A stretch of DNA of 64,000 nt, taken from Ruegeria lacuscaerulensis (GTDB lineage: Bacteria; Pseudomonadota; Alphaproteobacteria; Rhodobacterales; Rhodobacteraceae). Below, piece by piece: positions 8,612 through 16,416 of this stretch (position 1 is its first letter; each line of letters starts with the position of its first letter). Below the pieces are notes generated by a model. The model did no database searches and was not told the origin of the DNA. It saw nothing but the letters and a program-made list of their open reading frames with translations. The translations under genes and the position numbers were made by a program. The stretch is from assembly GCF_013031245.1 (NCBI RefSeq), contig NZ_WPZL01000005.1, positions 62,001 through 126,000 of the forward strand. Reading direction: 5' to 3'.

Positions 8612-9859
8612 ATGGCCAACGACCTTTTCAATTCCTTCATGTCCGGTCCCGACGAACAGGGCCGGTTCGGTATCTTCGGCGGGCGATTCGTCAGCGAAAC
8701 GCTGATGCCCCTGATCCTGTCGCTGGAAGAGGAATATGAGAAGGCCAAAGACGATCCGACATTCTGGGCCGAGATGGATGATCTCTGGGCCAACTATGTG
8801 GGCCGCCCCTCGCCGCTGTATTACGCGGAGCGCCTGACTGAACATCTGGGCGGCGCGAAAATCTATCTGAAACGCGACGAGCTGAACCACACCGGTGCGC
8901 ACAAGATCAACAACGTGCTGGGCCAGATCATTCTGGCGCGGCGTATGGGCAAGACCCGGATCATCGCCGAAACCGGGGCAGGGCAGCACGGCGTTGCAAC
9001 TGCTACGGTTTGCGCCAAGTTCGGTCTGAAATGCGTGGTCTACATGGGCGCGCATGACGTGCAGCGTCAGGCCCCGAACGTATTCCGTATGCGCCTGCTG
9101 GGGGCCGAGGTGATTCCGGTGACTTCCGGCCGTGGCACGCTGAAGGACGCGATGAACGACGCGTTGCGTGACTGGGTGACCAATGTGCGCGACACGTTCT
9201 ACTGCATCGGTACCGTGGCCGGGCCGCACCCGTACCCGGCGATGGTCCGCGACTTCCAGTCGATCATCGGCAAAGAAGCCAAAGAACAGATGCAAAGGGC
9301 CGAAGGCCGCCTGCCAGACACGATCATCGCCGCCATCGGTGGCGGTTCGAACGCGATGGGCCTGTTCTACCCGTTCCTCGACGACAAGTCCGTGAACATC
9401 ATCGGTGTCGAGGCCGGCGGTAAGGGCGTGAATGAAAAGATGGAACACTGTGCCTCGTTGACCGGCGGTCGTCCGGGCGTTCTGCATGGCAACCGCACCT
9501 ATCTGCTGCAGGATGATGACGGGCAGATTCTCGAAGGATATTCGATCTCAGCGGGTCTGGATTACCCCGGTATCGGTCCAGAACATTCATGGCTGAATGA
9601 TGTTGGCCGCGCGCAATATGTCTCGATCACGGACAAAGAGGCGCTTGAGGCGTTCCAGTTGTGCTGCGCGACCGAAGGTATCATCCCCGCGCTGGAGCCC
9701 TGCCACGCGCTGGCGCATGTGATGAAGATCGCGCCTGATTTGCCCAAGGATCACCTGATCTGCATGAACATGTGCGGACGCGGCGACAAGGATGTTCAAA
9801 CCGTGGCCAAATATCTGAACTTCGACATGTCGGATACCGAAGGCCGCAGCGCCGACTGA
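8612..9859 (+). CDS. trpB: Tryptophan synthase beta chain
   Basis: TrpB condenses indole with serine to tryptophan using pyridoxal phosphate, in an alpha2-beta2 complex with TrpA. The 415-residue protein has the PLP lysine in [13 protein letters not shown], the GGGSNAMG phosphate-binding loop, ETGAGQHG and the C-terminal CGRGDKD. An in-frame ATG exists at 8600, but only ATG 8612 has an SD (GGAGA, 5 bases upstream), and it begins the conserved MANDLFNSF. Its partner trpA lies at 16.4-17.2 kb on the minus strand, so the two halves are made from different operons. Confidence 0.97.
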   Translation: MANDLFNSFMSGPDEQGRFGIFGGRFVSETLMPLILSLEEEYEKAKDDPTFWAEMDDLWANYVGRPSPLYYAERLTEHLGGAKIYLKRDELNHTGAHKINNVLGQIILARRMGKTRIIAETGAGQHGVATATVCAKFGLKCVVYMGAHDVQRQAPNVFRMRLLGAEVIPVTSGRGTLKDAMNDALRDWVTNVRDTFYCIGTVAGPHPYPAMVRDFQSIIGKEAKEQMQRAEGRLPDTIIAAIGGGSNAMGLFYPFLDDKSVNIIGVEAGGKGVNEKMEHCASLTGGRPGVLHGNRTYLLQDDDGQILEGYSISAGLDYPGIGPEHSWLNDVGRAQYVSITDKEALEAFQLCCATEGIIPALEPCHALAHVMKIAPDLPKDHLICMNMCGRGDKDVQTVAKYLNFDMSDTEGRSAD

Positions 9860-9887
9860 CCAGGCGGTAAAATTGCAATATTCGACA

Positions 9888-9926
9888 AGAGCGGCGTGCC
9901 TTTGACGGGTCCGCCGCTCTGTTTTT
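9888..9926 (+). terminator. Intrinsic terminator after trpB
   Basis: AGAGCGGCG (9888-9896) pairs perfectly with CGCCGCTCT (9912-9920) across a 15-base loop, followed by G and five T residues. It closes the ihfB-lapA-trpF-trpB unit. Confidence 0.85.
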
Positions 9927-10152
9927 GGGCTCAGTGCTTTTCGAATATTGCGCAACTGGGTAATTTTGTTGCGCACGCGCCACAGGTGCAATTTCCACCC
10001 TCAAAAAATTATTGAGCGAATCCAGGCCATTCGCCTAAACCCGCCGTTACCGGTCACAACGGGCCGGACCCTAGCGGGCAGAGGTGATCACTCTCCCGGT
10101 GCGGACGGCGCTGCCGATACCGTATGCCAGGGCCGAAACCGGGGATTGGTAT
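9927..10152. other. Intergenic region upstream of the tRNA-like RNAs
   Basis: This part of the 830-base gap has no convincing protein gene. It contains one inverted repeat (9949-9975, listed separately). I found no sigma-54 (GG-N10-GC) promoter and no strong sigma-70 promoter immediately before the RNA genes. The antisense frame over this segment is the usual spurious peptide seen opposite tRNA-shaped sequence. Confidence 0.5.
9949..9975. repeat. 8-bp inverted repeat
   Basis: TGCGCAAC (9949-9956) and GTTGCGCA (9968-9975) are exact inverted copies with an 11-base AT-rich centre. It lies between the trpB terminator and the tRNA-like RNAs. It could be an operator or a short RNA hairpin; nothing in the sequence decides which. 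Confidence 0.45.
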
Positions 10153-10226
10153 GCTTTGTAGCTCAGTTGGATAGAGCGGCAGGTTTCCCATCTGTAGGCG
10201 AAGGTTCGACTCCTTCCAAAGCCGCA
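10153..10226 (+). ncRNA. tRNA-like RNA 1 (slipin-associated)
   Basis: The segment folds as a tRNA cloverleaf. The acceptor stem is GCTTTG (10153-10158) with CAAAGC (10217-10222), 6 bp only, because 10152 (T) and 10223 (C) do not pair. TA follows. The D arm is GCTC/GAGC with loop AGTTGGATA, which keeps the GG pair. The anticodon stem (10179-10183 with 10191-10195) has two G-T wobbles. The T arm is GAAGG/CCTTC with canonical TTCGACT loop. The anticodon loop TTTCCCA puts TCC at positions 34-36 and a pyrimidine (C) at position 37, which is abnormal for a working tRNA. The 3' end reads CGCA, not CCA. I therefore call it tRNA-like rather than tRNA-Gly. Its last two bases overlap the next element, and a slipin gene lies downstream. 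Confidence 0.7.
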
Positions 10227-10296
10227 AATGTAGCTCAATGGTAGAGTAATCGACTGCGAATCGATGTGTTGCGGGTTCGAATCCCGCCATTTGACA
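10225..10296 (+). ncRNA. tRNA-like RNA 2 (slipin-associated)
   Basis: A second cloverleaf abuts the first. The acceptor is CAAATG (10225-10230) with CATTTG (10288-10293), again 6 bp, with the next pair (G-A) mismatched. The D arm is GCTC/GAGT with loop AATGGTA. The anticodon stem is a perfect ATCGA/TCGAT and its loop CTGCGAA reads GCG at positions 34-36. The variable loop is GTGTT and the T arm is GCGGG/CCCGC with TTCGAAT. A GCG anticodon would read Arg CGC, which bacteria normally read with an inosine-modified ACG tRNA, so a decoding role is doubtful. The 3' end continues ACAAA, with no CCA. It is probably processed from one transcript with RNA 1. Confidence 0.7.
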
Positions 10297-10298
10297 AA

Positions 10299-10386
10299 GC
10301 TGTTCAGTCAGCACCGGCCTTCAACGCCGGCCGCGAAAGCGGTCTCCAAATTATGGGTCCGGGTGTCCCCCAGCAGGGGTGGCACC
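10299..10386 (+). ncRNA. Run of stable hairpins following the tRNA-like pair
   Basis: Four hairpins follow each other almost without gaps: GCTG/CAGC (10299-10312), CCGGC/GCCGG with 7-base loop CTTCAAC (10314-10330), CCGC-GAAA-GCGG with a GNRA tetraloop (10331-10342), and CCCC/GGGG (10367-10379) framed by GGTG/CACC. The first two mimic a D arm plus anticodon arm, and the third sits where a long variable arm would be. No T arm or matching acceptor can be found, so this is not a third complete cloverleaf. It looks like structured RNA, perhaps the tail of the same transcript. The remaining sequence to the slipin start (10387-10692) is GC-rich with no convincing gene. Confidence 0.4.
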
Positions 10387-10692
10387 GCGCAACGCCAGGC
10401 TTTGGCCGGGCGGGGCAGGGGTCTTCGCTGCTCTGGTCTTGGGCCGGAGGGCAGATGACGGTGCCGCCGGATTGGTGCCCCGCTTGACCCCTTGGGTAAG
10501 GCGGCGCATCGGTCCCGCGCCCCTCTCTCTGACCTTCCCGCGCAGGGGCATGGCGCGGGGGATGTCCGGACCTTTCCTGCCTTCATCCGAAGGCTTCACA
10601 CCTGTCACCTGTTCGGGGTGCAACCTACTGAAAACATGAAAAGGAGTTCGCATTTGCGACGACGATAGAGCAAGACGAAAAGGAGAAATGAT

Positions 10693-11838
10693 ATGACACT
10701 GTTCCAAGATCTGATTGACCGGCTGACCGGTTATCAACGGCTGATCCTGACCGAGACCCAGCGGATGCTGGTCCTGCGCAACGGGGTGTTCGATGCAATC
10801 CTGAGTGCCGGGAAACACCGGTTGCCGCGCCAGGATGTGCTGACCGAGCTGCACGATCTGGAGAATCTCTTTTTCGTGTCGCCCTATGAGCGGACGCTGA
10901 TGCAGAACCGGCCTGAACTGGCCGACAAGCATCTGACCGAGTTCCGGGCCGGGCCTGACGAAGTTCTGGTTCTGCTGCGGGATGAGGTGCCTGTTCGGGT
11001 GTTGAACCCCGAAGCACGGGCACTTGTCTGGAAAGCTGCAGGGCCATTTAAGGTCGAACACCACGCGCTGACCGAGACCATGGCTGTGCTCAAAGCGACG
11101 GCGCAGCGGCTGGTTCGGGCCGGGTTGCGGCTGAACCTTACGCAGGTCGAGATCGCCGAAGGCCATACCGGTCTGCTGACAGTTGACGGTGTGCTGGTGG
11201 ATCAACTGAACCCTGGTGCGCATGCCTTCTGGAAAGTGGGCCGGAACGTCGAGGTCAAGCAGATCGACCTGCGGCAGCGGACTCATGAGGTGACGGGGCA
11301 GGAGATTCTGACCAAGGACCGGGTGACCATCCGGATCAACCTCAGCGCCGACTACCGGGTCGTCGATCCGGTCAAGGCGGTGGGGTCGGTCAAGGACTTC
11401 GATCAGGCCCTGCACCGGGCGCTGCAACTGGCGTTCCGGAAGACCTTGGGTGCGATGACACTTGACCGGTTGCTGGCCGAGAAAGTGACCGTCGACACCG
11501 AGGCTGCGGATCGGGTGCGGACACAGATGGCCGGGATCGGTATCGAAGTGGGCGAGATCGCGTTGAAAGACGTTATCCTGCCCGGTGAGATGCGGGAAAT
11601 CCTGACCGCCGTGGTCGCTGCCGAGAAACAGGCCGAGGCCAACGTCATCCGGCGGCGGGAAGAAACCAATGCCACACGGTCGCTGCTGAACACCGCGAAG
11701 GTGATGGCGGAAAACCCGGTGATGCTGCGGTTGAAAGAGCTGGAGGCTCTGGAAACCATCGCGGGGAAGGTCGAGCGGCTGACGGTCCATAATGGGACCG
11801 AAGGGCTGATGTCCGACCTTGTCAAACTGCGGGAGTGA
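10693..11838 (+). CDS. Slipin / SPFH (Band-7) family protein without membrane anchor
   Basis: This 381-residue protein has a C-terminal SPFH/stomatin domain (about residues 185-340: NVEVKQIDLRQRTHEVTGQEILTKD, VTIRINLSADYRV, ALQLAFRKTLG, then a helical tail with VVAAEKQAEANVIRRREETN). Ordinary slipins begin with a hydrophobic hairpin, but this one has no transmembrane segment. Its N-terminal 150 residues contain two similar units (ETQRMLVLRNGVFDAIL near residue 20 and EGHTGLLTVDGVLVDQL near residue 155). A clear AAGGAG lies 7 bases before the ATG. Arginine is coded mostly by CGG, unlike nearby genes that prefer CGC, a hint of transfer. SPFH proteins of this kind have been linked to RNA-repair operons and a tRNA-like RNA; here the RNAs lie 400 bases upstream. 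A ligase is absent. Confidence 0.88.
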   Translation: MTLFQDLIDRLTGYQRLILTETQRMLVLRNGVFDAILSAGKHRLPRQDVLTELHDLENLFFVSPYERTLMQNRPELADKHLTEFRAGPDEVLVLLRDEVPVRVLNPEARALVWKAAGPFKVEHHALTETMAVLKATAQRLVRAGLRLNLTQVEIAEGHTGLLTVDGVLVDQLNPGAHAFWKVGRNVEVKQIDLRQRTHEVTGQEILTKDRVTIRINLSADYRVVDPVKAVGSVKDFDQALHRALQLAFRKTLGAMTLDRLLAEKVTVDTEAADRVRTQMAGIGIEVGEIALKDVILPGEMREILTAVVAAEKQAEANVIRRREETNATRSLLNTAKVMAENPVMLRLKELEALETIAGKVERLTVHNGTEGLMSDLVKLRE

Positions 11839-11849
11839 TCCCGAATTAG

Positions 11850-11877
11850 GGCCGGTCCGGTTGATTCCGGGCCGGTC
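11850..11877. terminator. Strong stem between slipin and DUF2237 genes
   Basis: An 11-bp GC-rich stem (11850-11860 with 11867-11877, two G-T wobbles, loop TTGATT) lies between the convergent stops of the two genes. The T run is weak, so termination may be partial, but the position suits a shared bidirectional terminator. Confidence 0.55.
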
Positions 11878-11880
11878 TGC

Positions 11881-12255
11881 TTATTCCAGAACGGCGTGTT
11901 CTTTCAGAAGGCGTAGCGGCACGATCTCAAGCGCCCGCTGGTGGGTTGCCTCAAGATGCACTTTTGGCGCACAGCCTTCGTCATGGGCCTGAAGAAAGCG
12001 CGCTGCGCACAGGCACCAGCTATCTCCGGGTTTGAGACCCGGAAAGTTGAAATCCGGGTGCGGTGTGCTCAGGTCGTTTCCGACATACTTTGAAAAGGCC
12101 AGAAATTCGGCTGTCATTACAGCGCAAACCGTATGACTGCCCTGATCCTCGGGGCAGGTATTGCAGGCGCCATCGCGAAAGAACCCGGTCAGCGGATCGC
12201 GTGAACATGGGGCGAGGACGCCACCCAAAACGTTGATACTATCCTGTTTTTCCAT
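11881..12255 (-). CDS. DUF2237 family protein
   Basis: This 124-residue soluble protein has the hallmarks of DUF2237: NVLGGVLAPCS, DPLTGFFRDGACNT, DQGSHTVCAVMTAEFLAFSKYVGNDLSTPHP, and PGDSWCLCAARFLQAHDEGCAP. Conserved cysteines and histidines suggest metal binding. The biochemical role of the family is unknown. It is convergent with the slipin gene and 9 bases downstream of the serine hydrolase gene in the same direction, so it is probably co-transcribed with that gene rather than with the slipin. Confidence 0.88.
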   Translation of the reverse strand: MEKQDSINVLGGVLAPCSRDPLTGFFRDGACNTCPEDQGSHTVCAVMTAEFLAFSKYVGNDLSTPHPDFNFPGLKPGDSWCLCAARFLQAHDEGCAPKVHLEATHQRALEIVPLRLLKEHAVLE

Positions 12256-12264
12256 GCGCCTACC

Positions 12265-13428
12265 TTACAGGCTTTGCGCAATCTTGCGGAACATTTCTAT
12301 ATTCGCCTCGTTCACGCCCGGATCGCGGAACTTGCGATCAGCCCCTGTCGAGACAATCAGCACCCCGCGCGGCTGATCGAAATAGATGTACTGGCCATAA
12401 ACCCCACGGGCCAGAAACTCGCCTTCATGCGCACCAACAGGAACCCACCATTGATAACCATAGCCAATCTTTCCAGTTTCGGTTGGGGCACTGGGAAACA
12501 CGGACTCCGCGATCCATTCTGCCGGGACGAGTTGCCGGCCGTCATGAACCCCGTTTTGCAGGATCATCTGACCGAACCGGGCAAAATCCCGGGTTGTGAA
12601 GTTCAGCCCGCCCAGCACAAAGGCAACCCCTGCGCCGTCAGTCACATAGTAGCCGTCGCGCTCCAAGCCCAGCGGTTGGATGACATTTTCCGTCAGCAGT
12701 TCGGTAACACTGCGCCCGGTGGCGCCGCGGATCACCATGCCAATGACATGCGTGTCGATCGACACGTATTGCCAGGTCTCACCCGGAGTGGCGAAACTGT
12801 CTTGCAATGACGCTGCGAAATCATCCAGCTCTCCGCCCAGTGCCACGACGCGGCCCATCCGGTTGATGTCCGAATTGTAGTCCAGGTAATCCTCGTCGAA
12901 GGTGACGCCGCTGGCCATGTTCAGGACATTGCGGATTGTTGCGCCGTCATAGGCCGTGCCGTTCAGCTTTGGCGCGTATTTCACCACCGGATCGTCCAAC
13001 GAGTCGATTGCGCCTTCGCCCAGCAGGATGCCGAACAGTGCGGACAGATAGCTTTTGGCGACAGACCATGAAATCCGGCGGTCCTCTGCGGCGGTGCCCA
13101 GATAATATTCTTCGAACCGGATCTGGCCGTCCTGCATCACCAGCAGGGACGTAACGGCGCGCTCTTCGATCCATGTATCTGTGCCGTCTGGCAGATCAAA
13201 GCCAGGCCCGTACGGCAATTCCCAGGTCGGCCCGTCTCCGCGTGGCAGGTCGACCGTCAAGAACGCCTCGTTCATATGAGAGAAGTTGTGAACAATCTTT
13301 TCTTCGGAAAACAAAGAGTTCACCGCCATCAGGCGCTGTATCTCTTCGCGTTTCCAGAAGCCAACAACGGCCGCTGCCAACACCAGCATCAGCAGGATGC
13401 GCAACGCCCATTTCACCAAGCTTCTCAT
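12265..13428 (-). CDS. Membrane-anchored serine hydrolase (class C beta-lactamase / penicillin-binding family)
   Basis: This 387-residue protein has an N-terminal membrane anchor or signal segment (about residues 5-24), so the catalytic part faces the periplasm. The catalytic S-x-x-K motif is SVAK at 122-125. A YVS segment near residue 216 takes the place of Y-x-N, and a C-terminal strand RGVYGQYIY replaces the KTG region. These features fit the esterase/peptidase branch rather than a true beta-lactamase. Natural substrate unknown. GGAGG lies 6 bases before the ATG. It is followed by DUF2237 with a 9-base gap. Confidence 0.87.
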   Translation of the reverse strand: MRSLVKWALRILLMLVLAAAVVGFWKREEIQRLMAVNSLFSEEKIVHNFSHMNEAFLTVDLPRGDGPTWELPYGPGFDLPDGTDTWIEERAVTSLLVMQDGQIRFEEYYLGTAAEDRRISWSVAKSYLSALFGILLGEGAIDSLDDPVVKYAPKLNGTAYDGATIRNVLNMASGVTFDEDYLDYNSDINRMGRVVALGGELDDFAASLQDSFATPGETWQYVSIDTHVIGMVIRGATGRSVTELLTENVIQPLGLERDGYYVTDGAGVAFVLGGLNFTTRDFARFGQMILQNGVHDGRQLVPAEWIAESVFPSAPTETGKIGYGYQWWVPVGAHEGEFLARGVYGQYIYFDQPRGVLIVSTGADRKFRDPGVNEANIEMFRKIAQSL

Positions 13429-13509
13429 ATGTCGCCTCCCATTTGCGTATCTATTGGAACGTGGACGGGTTCAATTCGCAATCAGGACGTAGCGGCATTG
13501 CCGACGGGT

Positions 13510-14190
13510 CTATTTGAACTTGTCCAGCAGCTTTTGCATTGCCGAACGGTTATCCACCTCGGGCTCCGCCGTTGGTTTTGCGGTCGGCTTGGGTGAGTCA
13601 GCGGGGGACTTCGACGATCGCGGAGGGGCGGTGCGCAATGCGACGGCGTTCATGAATTTACCACCATCCCCTGCGGCCAGATTAGTGGCACCGTCCGACA
13701 CTCCGCGCAGGACATCGTCCAGCCAATCGGCATCAGCCTTGGCAAAATCACTCAGAACGTAAGGTGAGACCATTTCTTTCCGGCCCGGATGCCCGATCCC
13801 CAGCCGTACCCGGTCGTAAGCGGGGCTGATATGTTCATGGATCGAGCGCAGTCCGTTGTGGCCGGCGTGACCGCCACCTGCCTTAACGCGCACCTTGCCG
13901 GGGGCAAGGTCCAATTCGTCGTGAAAGATGGTCACGTCGGTCGAATCCAGTTTGTAGAACCGCATCGCTTCACCCACGGACTGGCCCGAACGGTTCATGA
14001 AAGTTTGCGGTTTGATCAGCAGCACCTTTTCCGAGCCCAGCCGACCTTCGGCAATTTCGGCCTGAAATTTGGACTTCCACGGGCCGAACCCGTGATCATC
14101 AGCAATCCGGTCGACAGCCATAAAGCCGATATTGTGCCGGTTGCGGACGTATTTAGGCCCGGGGTTCCCCAATCCGACAAACAATTTCAT
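13510..14190 (-). CDS. pth: Peptidyl-tRNA hydrolase
   Basis: Pth cleaves peptidyl-tRNAs released from stalled ribosomes. The 226-residue protein starts MKLFVGLGNPGPKYVRNRHNIGF, containing the conserved Asn and catalytic His (residue 20). It continues with KPQTFMNRSGQSV and HDELDLAPGKVRVK, then GGGHAGHNGLRSI. A proline/lysine-rich C-terminal extension (after about residue 190) is longer than in E. coli but normal for Rhodobacteraceae. The start at 14190 has AAGGACGAG upstream; longer in-frame extensions lack family similarity. It follows rplY on the same strand, the usual rplY-pth pairing, but a terminator stands between them. Confidence 0.97.
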   Translation of the reverse strand: MKLFVGLGNPGPKYVRNRHNIGFMAVDRIADDHGFGPWKSKFQAEIAEGRLGSEKVLLIKPQTFMNRSGQSVGEAMRFYKLDSTDVTIFHDELDLAPGKVRVKAGGGHAGHNGLRSIHEHISPAYDRVRLGIGHPGRKEMVSPYVLSDFAKADADWLDDVLRGVSDGATNLAAGDGGKFMNAVALRTAPPRSSKSPADSPKPTAKPTAEPEVDNRSAMQKLLDKFK

Positions 14191-14270
14191 AGTCTCGTCC
14201 TTATTCAGTGTGCGAAATGCGCACTTGGTTGATTGCATGGAACGTGGCCGATTTTCCAGCCCAAGCGCGC

Positions 14271-14301
14271 AAAGAAAAACGGGGCCCCGTAGGAGCCCCG
14301 T
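14271..14301 (-). terminator. Intrinsic terminator after rplY
   Basis: Read on the minus strand, ACGGGGC (14295-14301) pairs with GCCCCGT (14279-14285) across a 9-base loop and is followed by a run of T with one C (14271-14279). It separates rplY from pth. Confidence 0.8.
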
Positions 14302-14329
14302 TTCTAAATCCGGAGTATTTGGTCCGGGT

Positions 14330-14989
14330 TTATTCTTCTGCTTCTTCCTGACCAACGACTTCAACTTCGTCAGCGGCCACTTCGGCTTCATCACCTTCTT
14401 CGTCTTCGTCGGTTGTCAGGCCGGTCGGGGCCGAGACGTTCGCGATCACGAAATCGCGGTCGATGGTCGGCTTGGTGCCTTCAGGCAGGTCAACCGACGA
14501 AATGGTGACCACGTCGTTGATATTCATTCCGGTCACGTCAACGGTGATCTTCTCAGGAATGTCACCTGCGGTGCACATCAGTTCGACTTCCGGACGGACA
14601 ACGGTCAGAACGCCGCCCTTCTTGATACCGGGTGCCGCTTCTTCGTTGATGAACTCAACGGGGATGAACAGCGCGATCTTGGTGGTCCGACGCAGGCGCA
14701 TCAGGTCCAGGTGGGTCGGCAGGTCTTTGACAACGTCACGCTGAACGTCGCGGCAGATAACGCGAACGTCTTCGTGGCCGTCAACCTTCAGGTTCCAAAG
14801 AGTCGACTTGAACCGGCCCGCTTTCAGACGCTTGAACAGGACGTTGAACGGGATCTGGATCGGCAGCGGATCTTTGTCGCCACCAAAAACAATGCCCGGA
14901 ACCATGCCGTCGCGGCGTGCCTGACGAGCGGCGCCCTTGCCTGTCCCCGTCCGTTCCAGAGCTACGAGATCAGGAATCTCACCAGCCAT
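14330..14989 (-). CDS. rplY: 50S ribosomal protein L25 / general stress protein Ctc
   Basis: L25 binds 5S rRNA in the large subunit. The 219-residue protein has the long CTC-type architecture: an L25 domain (about residues 1-95, with [20 protein letters not shown]), a beta-domain (about 100-185), and a strongly acidic tail ([16 protein letters not shown]) typical of alphaproteobacteria. The ATG at 14989 is followed by the conserved [10 protein letters not shown]. It is probably transcribed alone because of the terminator downstream. Confidence 0.96.
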   Translation of the reverse strand: MAGEIPDLVALERTGTGKGAARQARRDGMVPGIVFGGDKDPLPIQIPFNVLFKRLKAGRFKSTLWNLKVDGHEDVRVICRDVQRDVVKDLPTHLDLMRLRRTTKIALFIPVEFINEEAAPGIKKGGVLTVVRPEVELMCTAGDIPEKITVDVTGMNINDVVTISSVDLPEGTKPTIDRDFVIANVSAPTGLTTDEDEEGDEAEVAADEVEVVGQEEAEE

Positions 14990-15110
14990 GATATATCTCC
15001 AATGTTAGGGCGGGCATCCTCCAAGGCTGTATACCCGCGTGAAGCCGCGTCCTTAGCTTGATTCATGGGAATTGGAAAGAGCTTTTTGCCTATTTGTTTT
15101 CAAGGGCAAA

Positions 15111-16277
15111 TCAACTCTGCCAGCGACCGCCAAAGTCTTCGGGGACCAACAGGTTGTGCCGACCCAGATCACCCACGCCGCGTTCGCCGCACAACGCCAT
15201 AGTCGTGTCCAATTCCTTTTGGATGACTTCAAGCGCGGTGGTGACACCTTTCTGTCCCATGGCACCCAGCCCATAGACAAAAGCGCGCCCGATATAAGTT
15301 CCTTTGGCGCCCAATGCCAAAGCCTTGAGAACGTCCTGACCGGAGCGGATACCGCTGTCCAGATGAACCTCGACGTCGTTGCCGACCGCATCCATGATCT
15401 CCGGCAGCATTCGAATGGAACTGAGGGCACCGTCCAACTGTCGCCCGCCGTGGTTCGAAACAATAATGGCGTCAGCGCCGAGTTTCGCGGCCGTTTTTGC
15501 GTCTTCGGCGTCCAGGATGCCTTTCAGGATAACCTTCCCGCCCCATTGCTCCATCAGCTTTTCGACCTTTTTCCAGTCGAGGCTGGGGTCGAACTGTTCG
15601 GCTGTCCACGCACCCAGAGAAGATGCATCCGAGATACCTTCGACATGACCCACGATATTGCCGAACTCGCGGCGCGATGCGCCCAGCATCTCGATCCCCC
15701 ACGACCATTTGGTCATCAGATTTGCGATGGTCTTCGCCGTCAGTTTCGGTGGGGCGGACAGGCCGTTTTTCAGGTCCTTGTGCCGCTGCCCCAGAATCTG
15801 CAGGTCCAGCGTAATCACCAGCGCCGAGCATTTTGCGTCCTTGGCGCGTTGGATCAGGCGACCGACATAGTCCTGGTCCTTCATCGTGTACAGCTGAAAC
15901 CAGAAGGGTTTGGCCGTGTTTTCTGCCACATCCTCGATCGAGTTGATCGACATCGTGGACAGGGTAAAGGGCACGCCAAAATCCTCGGCGGCTTTGGCGG
16001 CCTTTATCTCTCCGTCTGCGTGCTGCATGCCTGTCAGCCCAACCGGGGCCAGCGCGACCGGCAGGGCAACGTCCTGACCAATCATCTGAGAGGCCGTCGA
16101 CCTGCCATCCATGTCCACGGCAACTCGCTGCCGCAGGCGGATGTTTTCGAAGTCGGCACTGTTGTCGCGAAAGGTCTGCTCGGTCCAGCTGCCGCTTTCC
16201 GCATAGTCATAGAACATCCGCGGCACACGGCGTTCATAGATGCGTCGCAGATCCTCGATGGTCGTAATTACGGGCAT
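15111..16277 (-). CDS. lldD: FMN-dependent L-lactate dehydrogenase / alpha-hydroxy acid dehydrogenase
   Basis: This 388-residue (beta/alpha)8 flavoprotein oxidises L-lactate (or a close 2-hydroxy acid) to the keto acid, passing electrons to the respiratory chain. Motifs include YDYAESGSWTE (residues 23-33), LAPVGLTGMQHADGE, TLSTMSINSIE, WFQLYTMKD, the active-site IIVSNHGGRQLDG with the catalytic His, DSGIRSGQDVLKALALGAKG and the FMN-phosphate loop YIGRAF. The length and motifs fit LldD closely, though the exact substrate could differ. It is a single gene on the minus strand between rplY and trpA. Confidence 0.9.
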   Translation of the reverse strand: MPVITTIEDLRRIYERRVPRMFYDYAESGSWTEQTFRDNSADFENIRLRQRVAVDMDGRSTASQMIGQDVALPVALAPVGLTGMQHADGEIKAAKAAEDFGVPFTLSTMSINSIEDVAENTAKPFWFQLYTMKDQDYVGRLIQRAKDAKCSALVITLDLQILGQRHKDLKNGLSAPPKLTAKTIANLMTKWSWGIEMLGASRREFGNIVGHVEGISDASSLGAWTAEQFDPSLDWKKVEKLMEQWGGKVILKGILDAEDAKTAAKLGADAIIVSNHGGRQLDGALSSIRMLPEIMDAVGNDVEVHLDSGIRSGQDVLKALALGAKGTYIGRAFVYGLGAMGQKGVTTALEVIQKELDTTMALCGERGVGDLGRHNLLVPEDFGGRWQS

Positions 16278-16416
16278 GGCCAGCGCCTTCGGTAATTTGG
16301 TTATGCTTTTTTACCAATGCTTTATGCAGGGCGCAATCAGGGCCAGACATCAAAATGGCCGCGGCAAACATGGGGCCCGCTGCGGCTTTGTCGAAGGGAT
16401 CTGTATGTCTTTGGGA

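Noticed and set aside
10153..10296. Ordinary tRNA-Gly and tRNA-Arg genes
   Set aside because: Both lack the seventh acceptor pair, the first has a pyrimidine at position 37, and the second would need a GCG anticodon, unusual in bacteria. I prefer tRNA-like, though a tRNA scan could still score them.
10054..10314. Minus-strand frame of 86 codons opposite the tRNA-like RNAs
   Set aside because: This is the typical spurious peptide antisense to tRNA-shaped sequence (with AGFEPATH and similar strings) and is not a real gene.
10472..10489. Possible sigma-54 promoter (TTGGTGC-N5-TTGAC) between RNAs and slipin
   Set aside because: The -12 element lacks the required GC (reads GA) and no RtcR-like activator is present.
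10351..11790. Long minus-strand open frame of 479 codons across the slipin gene
   Set aside because: It is a GC-driven shadow of the slipin gene with no recognisable domain; the plus strand carries SPFH motifs and an SD.
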